Shown in pieces: positions 16,241 through 22,686 of a stretch of 22,686 bases of DNA. Origin of the DNA: JBDSLU01 sp039916225 (GTDB lineage Bacteria > Acidobacteriota > Vicinamibacteria > Vicinamibacterales > Vicinamibacteraceae); assembly GCA_039916225.1 (NCBI GenBank), contig JBDSLU010000071.1, positions 1 through 22,686 of the forward strand, given 5' to 3'. The notes beneath the pieces are model-generated. The model was not told where the DNA came from. It saw nothing but the letters and a program-made list of their open reading frames with translations, and ran no database searches. A program made the translations under genes and the position numbers. Within the stretch, counting starts at the first letter, position 1; each line of letters starts with the position of its first letter.

Positions 16241-17170
16241 TCAGGGCCGGCGGATCCGACCGGGGCGCGAGCCGGTCGGCGTCGGCGTCACCGTGGTCGG
16301 CATGGTCGACACCGTGACGTTGAACGCGCCCTGGTTGTCGTCGACGTTATCGTCGTTGACGCCGAGGAACAGCACGCCGCCGTCCGGCATGCCGAGCGGG
16401 CCGGCCTGGTTGCCGATGCCGAACGCCTGCCCGTTGCCGACACGCCCGATGAGGGCTCCGGCGAGCTGGCCGGGCAGCGGGCCGGCCGACAGGCGGCGGC
16501 CGATCTTCGAGCCGGCCGTCGTGGCGACGTCGCTGCCGTCGGTGCTGAGCTGCACTTCACCCGACGAGCTGAAGCTGACCTGCTGGCCCTTGGCCACGGA
16601 GATGCCGGTAGACACCCAGCGCTGGTTGGCGCTGACCGATACCGCGCCGCTCTGGCCGGTCGCCGTCGCGGTGGTCGCGGTGGGGGCCGTCGCGTTCGCA
16701 GGGGCGGCGCCTGGGTATCGGCCGAGATAGAGACGGCCGACTTCGGAGAAGCGAACGCGCCGTTCCTCGCCGGAGGCCGTCCGGAACAGCATCGTCGGAT
16801 CGCGATCCGTTCCCTCGACCGACACGAGCCGGCCCTTGGTGGCACCGCCCGACTTCAGGAGCAGCACGTGATCGTCACCCCGCGCCTGGCTCAGTTCGGT
16901 CTCGGGGAGCCCCTGGGCGCCGCCGACGAAGTCGAGCAATACGACGTCGCCGACCGGAATCTTCCGTTCGTCACTGGCGCTGACGTCCACATAGACCTGG
17001 TTGTTGTTGTAGCCATCGAAGAGGCCGGCGACGCGTTCCCCGTTGCGGAGCAGCGCGGTGACCTGCTGGTCAGCGGCCGCGATGGTGGCGAGGCTCAGCG
17101 TGGCGGCGAGCGCCGTTCCGACGGCGACGCGCCGGGCCGTGGCGAGGCCCGCGATGAATCGTAGCGACAT
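16241..17170 (-). CDS. Exported protein with LecA (PA-IL)-like lectin fold domain
   Basis: The 309-residue product has a signal peptide (about 1-33, ending TIAAA) followed by two short related beta modules. These are about 36-82 (VTALLRNGERVAGLFDGYNN, ending DVVLLDF) and about 100-150 (HVLLLKSGGATKGRLVSVEG, ending EVGRLYLGRY). A Thr/Ala linker (about 153-178) leads to a C-terminal beta-sandwich (about 182-288). That domain begins RWVSTGISVAKGQQVSF and has GRVGNGQAFGIG and the acidic loop NDDNVDDNQGAFNV (272-285). This matches the calcium- and galactose-binding fold of Pseudomonas LecA, whose NDVPGTYGNNSGSF loop lies at the same place; sugar binding here is inferred and the loop is shorter. 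GGAGGG lies 7 nt before the ATG at 17168-17170. It diverges from the uridine kinase gene, with only about 20 bp between starts. Confidence 0.8.
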   Translation of the reverse strand: MSLRFIAGLATARRVAVGTALAATLSLATIAAADQQVTALLRNGERVAGLFDGYNNNQVYVDVSASDERKIPVGDVVLLDFVGGAQGLPETELSQARGDDHVLLLKSGGATKGRLVSVEGTDRDPTMLFRTASGEERRVRFSEVGRLYLGRYPGAAPANATAPTATTATATGQSGAVSVSANQRWVSTGISVAKGQQVSFSSSGEVQLSTDGSDVATTAGSKIGRRLSAGPLPGQLAGALIGRVGNGQAFGIGNQAGPLGMPDGGVLFLGVNDDNVDDNQGAFNVTVSTMPTTVTPTPTGSRPGRIRRP

Positions 17171-17189
17171 GACTTATCCCTCCGCGTCC

Positions 17190-17879
17190 ATGTACAGTGC
17201 CAGTGTGTCCGGCACGAGCGGTGAGACTGCAAAAGGGAGGCCAGACGCGGGCGAGTGCGAGCCGCAGCAGAGTCGGATCGTTATCGGTGTCGCAGGAGGC
17301 TCCGGTTCCGGTAAGACCACCGTCGTTCGCCGGATAGTGGAAGCGCTTGGGCCCGACTCGGTATCGATCCTCGATCACGACCGCTACTACCGCGACCGGC
17401 TCGACCTGCGACTCGAGGACCGGGCCGCCCTCAATTGGGACCACCCGGACTCGCTCGAGACCGACTTGATGGTCCGGCACGTCACCCAGCTGAAGGCCGG
17501 ACGCGCCGTCGAGGCGCCGCTCTATGATTTCGCCCGCTACGTGCGGCGCAGTACCACCGAGCACGTGCAGCCGCGGCGCGCGATCATCGTCGAAGGCATT
17601 TTGATTTTCGCGGACGCCGCCCTGCGCGCGCAGATGGACCTCAAGGTGTTCGTCGACACCGACGACGATGCGCGTTTCATCCGGCGCCTGCAGCGCGACG
17701 TCGCCGAGCGCGGACGGTCGATGGAGTCGGTCATCGAGCAGTACCTGGCGACGGTCAAGCCGATGTATCTCGAGTTCGTCCAGCCGAGCAAGCGCTACGC
17801 CGACGTCATCCTTCCGCAGGGCGGCCACAACAAGGTCGCCGTCGATCTCCTGCTCACGCTGATCCGCAGCGTGGTGTAG
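17190..17879 (+). CDS. udk: Uridine kinase-like protein
   Basis: This cytosolic kinase of about 229 residues would phosphorylate uridine and cytidine with ATP or GTP in pyrimidine salvage. It has the P-loop AGGSGSGKTT (about 35-44), then ILDHDRYYRD, NWDHPDSLETDLM and PLYDFARYVR. Later motifs are IIVEGILIFAD, the lid FVDTDDDARFIRRLQRDVAE and the conserved ending KPMYLEFVQPSKRYADVILPQ. All are standard for uridine kinases of the PRK/udk superfamily. The start is uncertain. The frame has ATG at 17169 and 17190 and GTG at 17205, none with a good ribosome site, and conserved sequence begins only at RIVIGVAGG. I chose 17190 as the first ATG that does not overlap the divergent gene. A GNAT gene follows on the same strand after about 60 nt. 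Confidence 0.88.
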   Translation: MYSASVSGTSGETAKGRPDAGECEPQQSRIVIGVAGGSGSGKTTVVRRIVEALGPDSVSILDHDRYYRDRLDLRLEDRAALNWDHPDSLETDLMVRHVTQLKAGRAVEAPLYDFARYVRRSTTEHVQPRRAIIVEGILIFADAALRAQMDLKVFVDTDDDARFIRRLQRDVAERGRSMESVIEQYLATVKPMYLEFVQPSKRYADVILPQGGHNKVAVDLLLTLIRSVV

Positions 17880-17938
17880 CGGCGGCGCGGGCGCGCGGTG
17901 GCCGTCTATCACGGGACCGTCACGGTAGACTCGGATCG

Positions 17939-18769
17939 ATGCGTCTCCGCGACCTCGACACCATCGACGACTTCGACGCGGTGGTGCGCCTGCAGCGCGA
18001 GGTGTGGGGCGCGGACTACGACGACGTCGTGCCGCGATCGCAGTTCGTCGTCGCGGCCAGGACCGGCGGCATCCTGGTCGGTGCCGACGACGACGCCGGC
18101 CACCTCGTCGGGTTCGTCTTCTCGGTGCCGGGACTGCGCCACGGGCGCATCGTCCAGTGGTCGCACATGCTGGCGGTCGCGCCGCAGGCGCGCGGCCGGT
18201 CGCTCGGCCTGCGCTTGAAGCTGGCCCAGCGCGAGCGGGCGCTCGCCCGCGGCATCGCCCTGATCGAGTGGACCTACGATCCGCTGCTCGCCGGCCACGC
18301 GCGCCTCAACGTGCACCGGCTCGGATGCGTCGTCGAAGCCTACGTCGACGACGTCTACGGGCCGTCGACGAGCTCGCGGCACCGCGGCCTTCCCACCGAT
18401 CGCTTCATCGCCTCGTGGCACGTCGATTCGCCGCACGTGGCGCGGCGCGTGGACGCCGGCGCCATCGTGGCGCGTGACGCCAGCGTCGGCCTGGCGCCGC
18501 ACGTGCTGCGGACCCGCGAGGCGGCGCCCTTTCGTGTCCCGCACGGCGAGCCGGATCTGTCGCGTGACGAGCCGCGGCTCCGCGTCGAGATTCCGGCAGA
18601 CTTCGCCCGGATGCTGCGCGAGGCGCCGGATCTCGGCCTGGCCTGGCGCCACGCCGCGCGGCGCGTCTTCCACACCTACTTCGCCCGCGGCTATCGCGTC
18701 GTCGACCTGGATGGCGACCGCGGGGCGCCGCGGCCGTCATATCTGCTGGCGCTGCGGCCCGCGACGTAG
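17939..18769 (+). CDS. GNAT-superfamily acetyltransferase-like protein (COG3375 type)
   Basis: This is a 276-residue soluble protein. The N-terminal half has the GNAT fold: MRLRDLDTIDDFDAVVRLQ, then VGFVFSVPGLRHGRIVQWSH and the acetyl-CoA loop VAPQARGRSLGLRLKLAQRE. These are followed by IEWTYDPLLAGHARLNVHRL and YVDDVYGPSTSSRHRGLPTDR. The 'WTYDPL...NAR.N...LG' and 'YG.s.s..h.GLPTDR' patterns are those I associate with the large COG3375 group of predicted acetyltransferases, some encoded beside menaquinone or N-acylamino-acid genes. The substrate is unknown. Its C-terminal part (about 165-276) is less conserved. It follows udk by about 60 nt and may share its transcript. Heptamer array 18773-18861 begins a few bases after its stop. 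Confidence 0.85.
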   Translation: MRLRDLDTIDDFDAVVRLQREVWGADYDDVVPRSQFVVAARTGGILVGADDDAGHLVGFVFSVPGLRHGRIVQWSHMLAVAPQARGRSLGLRLKLAQRERALARGIALIEWTYDPLLAGHARLNVHRLGCVVEAYVDDVYGPSTSSRHRGLPTDRFIASWHVDSPHVARRVDAGAIVARDASVGLAPHVLRTREAAPFRVPHGEPDLSRDEPRLRVEIPADFARMLREAPDLGLAWRHAARRVFHTYFARGYRVVDLDGDRGAPRPSYLLALRPAT

Positions 18770-18772
18770 GCT

Positions 18773-18861
18773 CGTCAACTCCCCGTCCGATTCTCAATTC
18801 CCAACTTCCAACTTCCAACTTCCAACTTCCAACTTCCAACTCCCAACTCCCAACGCCCAAA
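18773..18861 (+). repeat. Heptamer-repeat array, site 2, left arm (C-rich on plus)
   Basis: The edge CGTCAACTCCC (18773-18783) is followed by a short degenerate stretch. Then nine head-to-tail heptamers run from 18799 to 18861: one TCCCAAC, five TTCCAAC, two TCCCAAC and one GCCCAAA. It starts four bases after the GNAT-type gene stop and reads C-rich in that gene's sense direction. It is self-complementary with 18880-18938. Confidence 0.93.
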
Positions 18862-18877
18862 CCTCGTGGAGAGGTTT
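18859..18877. repeat. Apical stem-loop of heptamer site 2
   Basis: AAACCTC (18859-18865) pairs perfectly with GAGGTTT (18871-18877) around GTGGA. It forms the tip of the long hairpin made by the two heptamer arms. CCTTGG follows at once and leads into the right arm; its complement CCAAGGAA is shared with the core of site 1. Confidence 0.8.
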
Positions 18878-18879
18878 CC

Positions 18880-18938
18880 TTGGAAGTTGGAAGTTGGAGG
18901 TTGGAGGTTGGAGGTTGGAGGTTGGAGGTTGGACGTTG
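18880..18938 (-). repeat. Heptamer-repeat array, site 2, right arm (C-rich on minus)
   Basis: Eight exact-length heptamers on plus: TTGGAAG twice (18880-18893), TTGGAGG five times (18894-18928) and TTGGACG once (18929-18935). On minus the array starts a base or two after the glycosidase stop (18940-18942) with edge CGTCCAACCTCC. The G-strand is a row of GG pairs separated by one or two bases, which could form two-layer quadruplexes. Confidence 0.93.
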
Positions 18939-18939
18939 C

Positions 18940-21378
18940 CTACGGCATGCCCATCGTCGAGTGGCCGGCGTACCAGCCACTGTTGCCGCTCCAATACATC
19001 GCGCGCTCGGCGACGATCGCCGCCGGGACGGCGCCAGGCGTGATGGCTTCGCTCACGACCTCGGTCGAGAACGGCCGGTTCTTGAGCGCGTCGTAGTCCC
19101 ACGGGATGATCGTGCGCCGCCGGCCGGCGCCGACGATGACCGTGTCGCTGAACACGCTGCCGTCCGACAGCCGGAAGTCGAGGCGAACGCGCGCGTCGGC
19201 CGGCGAGGGGTTGGCGAGCAGCAGGTAGGGATCGTAGAAGCGGCCGCCTTCGGTCGATCCTTCGGCGAACAGCCACCGCTGCGACGGTGACGTCGCACCT
19301 TCGGTGGCGTGGCCGATGTTCCACGGCTGGCCGAAGTACATCGCGCGCTCGGCGATGATCGGCACGGCCACGGCGCCGTTGCTGGCCACCGACCGCACGT
19401 CGATGCCGAAAGCGCCGGTGATCGGCGGGGCCACCGTGAAGCGGCGGCGGGGCAGCACGGTGACGGTGTAGGGCTGCGACAGGCCGCTCTCCTGCAGGTA
19501 GCGCACCTCGACGGTCGCGGCGCGATCGTAGGGGTTCATCAGCAGCAAGAACGTCGACCACGGGCCGCCCTGGCTGCCCTCGGCGAAGTACCACGTCGGC
19601 GACGGGAACGGCACGCCGCGGGTGGCGTGGCCCTCGATGTCGTTGCCCCAGGTGATGGCGCGCTCGGCGATGATCGGCGCCGGCTGGCCGTCGTCCACCC
19701 ACACCGCGCGGACCAGCGTCGCGTGCTCGCCTTCGATGCCGGGCACGTCGTTGACGCGGACCCGGTGCGAGCCGCGCGCCGGGATGTCGTGCGTGGCTTC
19801 GGCCAGCGTGCCGCTGGCGTTCATGAACTGCCAGGTGACGCGGACGGCGTCGGTCGCGCTCGGGTTGTAGACGGTGTTGTCGTGCACCCAATACGTGCCG
19901 CCGACGACGCCTTCGGCGAAGTACCAGGTGTCGCTGCGCTCACCGGTGCCCTGCGCCAGTCGGCCGGCCTTGTTGTTGTTCCAATAGTCGGCGTGCTCGA
20001 TCCAGATCGGCAGGTCGGTGCGGCCGGGCACTACCGAGACGCCCTGCTCGACGCCGGGGAAGCCTTCCGACGGCACGTGCAGCGTCGTGCGGCTCGTCGC
20101 CGGCAGCGGATAGATCCGTGTCCGCGTCGTGCCGTCGGCCGTGGCGTAGTGCACCGTCGCCGACGTCGCGTGCCCGTGCGGGTTCATCAGCAGCACGAAA
20201 TCGTTGTGACCGGGGATGGCGGTCGTGCCGGCGACGTGCATCGCCGGCGGGTGTGCGGTGATGTAGTCCCGCAGCGTGGTGTAGGACGGACACGGCTGCT
20301 TGGCGACGTCGAGCAGATTGATCGGGCCGCACGGTCCCGGGCTGCGCATCGACCCGACGAACACTTTGCTGATCCAGCCACGGCGCTCGAAGTGCGCCAG
20401 CGCGTTCTGCAGGCCGGCGCCGCCGTTGGTTTCGGTGAGCCACACCTCGCGCCGGAAGTGATCGTTGAGGGTCGCGTAGATCGTATTGAGGGCGCCGCCG
20501 CCGGACGGGATGTTGTAGGAGTGCAGCGCGATGATGTCGAACAGGCGGCCGGTCGGGTTGACGCCGCAGCCGCCGTCGCGCTCGAGCCGCAGCAGGTGCT
20601 CGATGCTGGTTGGCAGGTAGTCGTCCGGGCCGACGATCTGTACCGCGGGGTTGGCGGCGAGCGCGGCCTCGCGGCCGGGTTTGATCACCTTGGTGACGAG
20701 TTGGCCGAGGCGATCCTGGCAGTTGCCTTCGGGGTACTCCGGCCAGAAGTGGCGCTCCGTCGGTTCGTTCCAGAAGCCCCAGTACTTGACGCGATCGCCG
20801 TAACGGCGCACCGCCGCGCTGACGAAGCGCTTCCAGTTGGCACTCTGCCCCTGGCCGGGAGCGGGATCGAACGGGGCGTAGGCGTTGCCGGATCCCGTCG
20901 GGCCGCACCCCGGTTTGGTCGGGTCCCACTGATCGTTGCCGGCGAAGCACTGCAGGAAGTGGTAGGTCGGCACGCCGCCGTGCGGCCAGGCCGGCGCCCC
21001 CTGGATGGTGACGTAGACGTTGAGGCCCTGGTCGATCGCGGCATCGATGTCGTAGTCGGCGGCCGTCCAGTTCCAGTGCGCTGGATCGGGATCGTTGGTC
21101 GGCTGCACCGCCTCCCAGCTGAGCCAGTAGCGGATCCACCCGACGCCCGCCTCCCGGACGCGCCGGTGGGCGTCCTGCCCGACGCCGGCGGTGCCGGTCG
21201 TGCTCTCGCTCGAGTGGTTGACCATCCCGAAATCGTTGTTCACGCCGTAGGGGTTGTGATCGGCCGCCCGGTAGCCGAGCGTGGACCCCTTCGACACCGA
21301 GGCGTTCAGCCTCGTGGCCTGGGTGCCGGCGAGTACGAGACCTCCGGCGAGGGTGGCAACGGCGAGCAGACGGCGCAT
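18940..21378 (-). CDS. Secreted clan-A-type glycoside hydrolase with C-terminal 'WYFAEG' repeats
   Basis: The 812-residue product has a signal peptide (MRRLLAVATLAGGLVLAGTQ). Its catalytic TIM-barrel-like domain (about 40-375) has the acid/base GFWNEP (Glu205) and a nucleophile candidate VWLTETNGG (Glu316), the pair of clan GH-A retaining glycosidases; GH39-, GH5- or xylanase-like membership is not resolved. Four beta-sandwich repeats follow, at about 380-470 (degenerate), 484-585, 594-690 and 702-808. Repeats two to four open with WYFAEG or WLFAEG, contain a LLLxNP motif and end IIAERAMYxG or close variants. Such repeats are common in actinobacterial and acidobacterial exported proteins and may bind surfaces or polymers. 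The start at 21376-21378 is fixed by the signal peptide; the frame is open 16 codons further into prmC. It lies 7 nt after prmC, so the two are probably co-transcribed, and converges on the GNAT-type gene across heptamer site 2. Confidence 0.87.
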   Translation of the reverse strand: MRRLLAVATLAGGLVLAGTQATRLNASVSKGSTLGYRAADHNPYGVNNDFGMVNHSSESTTGTAGVGQDAHRRVREAGVGWIRYWLSWEAVQPTNDPDPAHWNWTAADYDIDAAIDQGLNVYVTIQGAPAWPHGGVPTYHFLQCFAGNDQWDPTKPGCGPTGSGNAYAPFDPAPGQGQSANWKRFVSAAVRRYGDRVKYWGFWNEPTERHFWPEYPEGNCQDRLGQLVTKVIKPGREAALAANPAVQIVGPDDYLPTSIEHLLRLERDGGCGVNPTGRLFDIIALHSYNIPSGGGALNTIYATLNDHFRREVWLTETNGGAGLQNALAHFERRGWISKVFVGSMRSPGPCGPINLLDVAKQPCPSYTTLRDYITAHPPAMHVAGTTAIPGHNDFVLLMNPHGHATSATVHYATADGTTRTRIYPLPATSRTTLHVPSEGFPGVEQGVSVVPGRTDLPIWIEHADYWNNNKAGRLAQGTGERSDTWYFAEGVVGGTYWVHDNTVYNPSATDAVRVTWQFMNASGTLAEATHDIPARGSHRVRVNDVPGIEGEHATLVRAVWVDDGQPAPIIAERAITWGNDIEGHATRGVPFPSPTWYFAEGSQGGPWSTFLLLMNPYDRAATVEVRYLQESGLSQPYTVTVLPRRRFTVAPPITGAFGIDVRSVASNGAVAVPIIAERAMYFGQPWNIGHATEGATSPSQRWLFAEGSTEGGRFYDPYLLLANPSPADARVRLDFRLSDGSVFSDTVIVGAGRRRTIIPWDYDALKNRPFSTEVVSEAITPGAVPAAIVAERAMYWSGNSGWYAGHSTMGMP

Positions 21379-21385
21379 GATCGGG

Positions 21386-22264
21386 TTATCGGTCGATGGC
21401 GCCAAGGCGAGAGAGCACCGCGACACGCGCGATGCCCTGGAGATCGTCGCGGAACGTGGCTGCCGCCCAGGCCCCGTGCGCCGCCGCCGCGGCGGACACG
21501 GCCTCCGCCTGACCGACGCCGATCTCGACGACCAGCCGGCCGCCGGGGCGCACCACCCGGGCCGCGTCGACGAGGAGCCGGCGCACCACGTCCAGGCCGT
21601 CCGGGCCGGCGTAGAGCGCCGACGCCGGCTCGTGCCGCGCCACGTCGACGGCGACGTCCGGGCTGCCGTCCGGCACGTACGGCGGGTTGGAGACGACGAC
21701 GTCGACCAGATGGCGTGGCGCCAGCGCGGTGAGCAGGTCGCCGAGGATGAAGGCGACGCGATCGTCGACGCCGTGCCGCCGCGCGTTGCGCCGGGCCACG
21801 CGCAGCGCGCCAGCCGATCGATCCACGGCGACGACGGCGGCGCCGGGCCTGGCCACCGCCAGGGCCACGGCGATGCAGCCGCTGCCGGTGCCGACGTCGA
21901 TGGCGCGTCCGCCGGAGCGGGATGGCAGCGCGTCGAGCGCCACGTCGACGGCCAGTTCCGTCTCCGGTCGCGGGATCAGGACGGCCGGCGTCACCTCGAA
22001 GTCGAGGCCGTAGAACTCGCGCGTTCCGGTCAGGTAGGCGACCGGCACCCGATCGACGCGCCGCTCGATCAGCGCGGCGAAGCGCTCGACGAAGGCCGGC
22101 GGGGCAGGGTCGCGCCGATGGGCGAGGAGCCGGGCGCGATCCCAGCCGAGGACATGGCGCGCCAGCACCTCGACGTCGGCGGCCGCGGCGGCGGGATCGA
22201 GGCCGGCGTCGCGCAGCTGGCGCACCGCCGCCGAGAGCACGTCGTGCAGCACCGCCGCGGTCAT
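21386..22264 (-). CDS. prmC: Peptide chain release factor N5-glutamine methyltransferase
   Basis: This 292-residue cytosolic methyltransferase modifies the Gln of the GGQ motif in release factors RF1 and RF2, using S-adenosylmethionine. The N-terminal helical domain (about 1-70) is followed by YLTGTREFYGLDFEV and VLIPRPETE, both typical of PrmC. Then come the SAM-binding loop DVGTGSGC (123-130) and the substrate motif NPPY (193-196). The start at 22262-22264 has AGGA nine bases upstream. Its usual partner prfA is not in the window. It is followed after 7 nt by the secreted glycosidase gene, an unusual neighbour, and diverges from a DinB-like gene with 27 bp between starts. Confidence 0.94.
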   Translation of the reverse strand: MTAAVLHDVLSAAVRQLRDAGLDPAAAAADVEVLARHVLGWDRARLLAHRRDPAPPAFVERFAALIERRVDRVPVAYLTGTREFYGLDFEVTPAVLIPRPETELAVDVALDALPSRSGGRAIDVGTGSGCIAVALAVARPGAAVVAVDRSAGALRVARRNARRHGVDDRVAFILGDLLTALAPRHLVDVVVSNPPYVPDGSPDVAVDVARHEPASALYAGPDGLDVVRRLLVDAARVVRPGGRLVVEIGVGQAEAVSAAAAAHGAWAAATFRDDLQGIARVAVLSRLGAIDR

Positions 22265-22291
22265 CGATTGCTATCCTACTGGAGCATGTCG

Positions 22292-22686
22292 ATGGCCCAG
22301 GCGCTGCTCCCCGAGTTCGACCACGAAGCGGCGGTCACACGGACGGTGCTCGAGCGCGTGCCCGAGGCGCAGGCTGGGTGGCGGCCCCACCCCAAGTCGA
22401 TGACGCTCGGCGAGCTGGCCATGCACCTCGCGTCCATCCCGGCGTGGGGCGTGCTGACGTTACGCGAGCCGTTCTTCGATCTGTTGCCGCCCGGCGCGCC
22501 ACCCTACACGCCGCCGGCATGGGCGTCGCTGGCGCAGACGCTGGCGGTGTTCGACGAGAAAATCACCAAGGCCCGCGCGGCGCTGGTAATGGTCACCGAC
22601 CTCGAGCTGGCGCAGCCGTGGACGCTGAAGAAGGGTGGCGCCAAGGTGTTCACGGCGCCGCGCGGGTCCGTGCTGCGGTCCTTCGT
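22292..22686 (+). CDS. DinB/YfiT-family protein (partial, runs off the window)
   Basis: At least 131 residues are open to the window edge. The sequence opens MAQALLPEFDHEAAVTRTVL and has RVPEAQAGWRPHPKSMTLGE then LAMHLASIPAWGVLTL, the four-helix DinB/YfiT pattern in which conserved histidines bind a metal (first candidate in AMHLA). A function such as a thiol transferase or hydrolase is known for some relatives, but I cannot assign one here. The ATG at 22292-22294 has GGAG 7 nt upstream, which decides it over the in-frame ATG at 22286. The C-terminal part with the remaining metal ligands is not in the window. Confidence 0.82.
   Translation, partial: MAQALLPEFDHEAAVTRTVLERVPEAQAGWRPHPKSMTLGELAMHLASIPAWGVLTLREPFFDLLPPGAPPYTPPAWASLAQTLAVFDEKITKARAALVMVTDLELAQPWTLKKGGAKVFTAPRGSVLRSF

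Noticed and set aside
13385..17164. A 1259-codon open frame on plus
   Set aside because: It lies antisense to ileS and the LecA-like gene, has R/G/A/D/H-rich low-complexity composition and no family motif. It is the GC-rich shadow of two real genes.
17185..17215. A TGGCAC box on minus upstream of the LecA-like gene as a sigma-54 promoter
   Set aside because: The -12 part reads ATGGA instead of TTGCA, so only half of the promoter matches.
17070..17912. A 280-codon open frame on minus across udk
   Set aside because: It is antisense to the uridine kinase motifs, with shadow composition.
18799..18935. Reading the heptamer arrays as a CRISPR array
   Set aside because: The unit is seven bases with no spacers, the arms are inverted, and no cas gene is present.
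18799..18935. Reading the heptamer arrays as a coding repeat
   Set aside because: The period of seven shifts frame at every unit, and both flanking genes already end at stop codons outside the arrays.

Overview
The window is a high-GC bacterial chromosome segment with dense protein coding and no RNA genes that I can see. The gene content suggests an acidobacterium, perhaps of the Vicinamibacteria type. The pointers are an 1107-residue Oar-like TonB-dependent receptor with an N-terminal carboxypeptidase-regulatory-like domain, a secreted glycosidase with 'WYFAEG' repeats, a secreted LecA-like protein, and the gene order ileS-lspA-lgt-rluD. The taxonomic call is inference from content and was not tested by search.

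Layout. Positions 1-251 hold the 3' tail of a rel/spoT-type (p)ppGpp synthetase gene, present twice: the real end at 1-32 and a second, truncated copy ending at 251, with two strong hairpins between them. Positions 261-587 hold a pair of inverted heptamer-repeat arms. ridA and rpmB follow on the minus strand, then a conserved hypothetical gene on plus. A 504-bp gene-free stretch ends in a good sigma-54 promoter candidate for a DksA/TraR-type regulator. This is followed by lon and, overlapping its stop codon, a metzincin-like lipoprotein gene. On minus come a Nudix hydrolase, the TonB-dependent receptor with a clear intrinsic terminator, and the tight ileS-lspA-lgt-rluD operon (tRNA charging, lipoprotein processing, pseudouridylation). 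A secreted LecA-like protein diverges from a uridine kinase, which is followed by a GNAT protein of the COG3375 type. A second heptamer-repeat hairpin (18773-18938) separates that gene from a convergent secreted glycosidase lying behind prmC. A DinB-like gene runs off the right edge.

The most unusual signal is the heptamer-repeat family. It occurs at two places, both between convergent genes. All four arms start a few bases after a stop codon, read CCAACTT/CCAACTC in the sense direction of the gene they follow, and share a CGTC-type edge. This points to a dispersed 3'-end element, perhaps a two-way terminator or 3' mRNA structure, or a small mobile repeat that targets gene ends. Most other genes are housekeeping and give no sign of recent transfer. 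I see no defence system, integrase, insertion sequence or CRISPR array.
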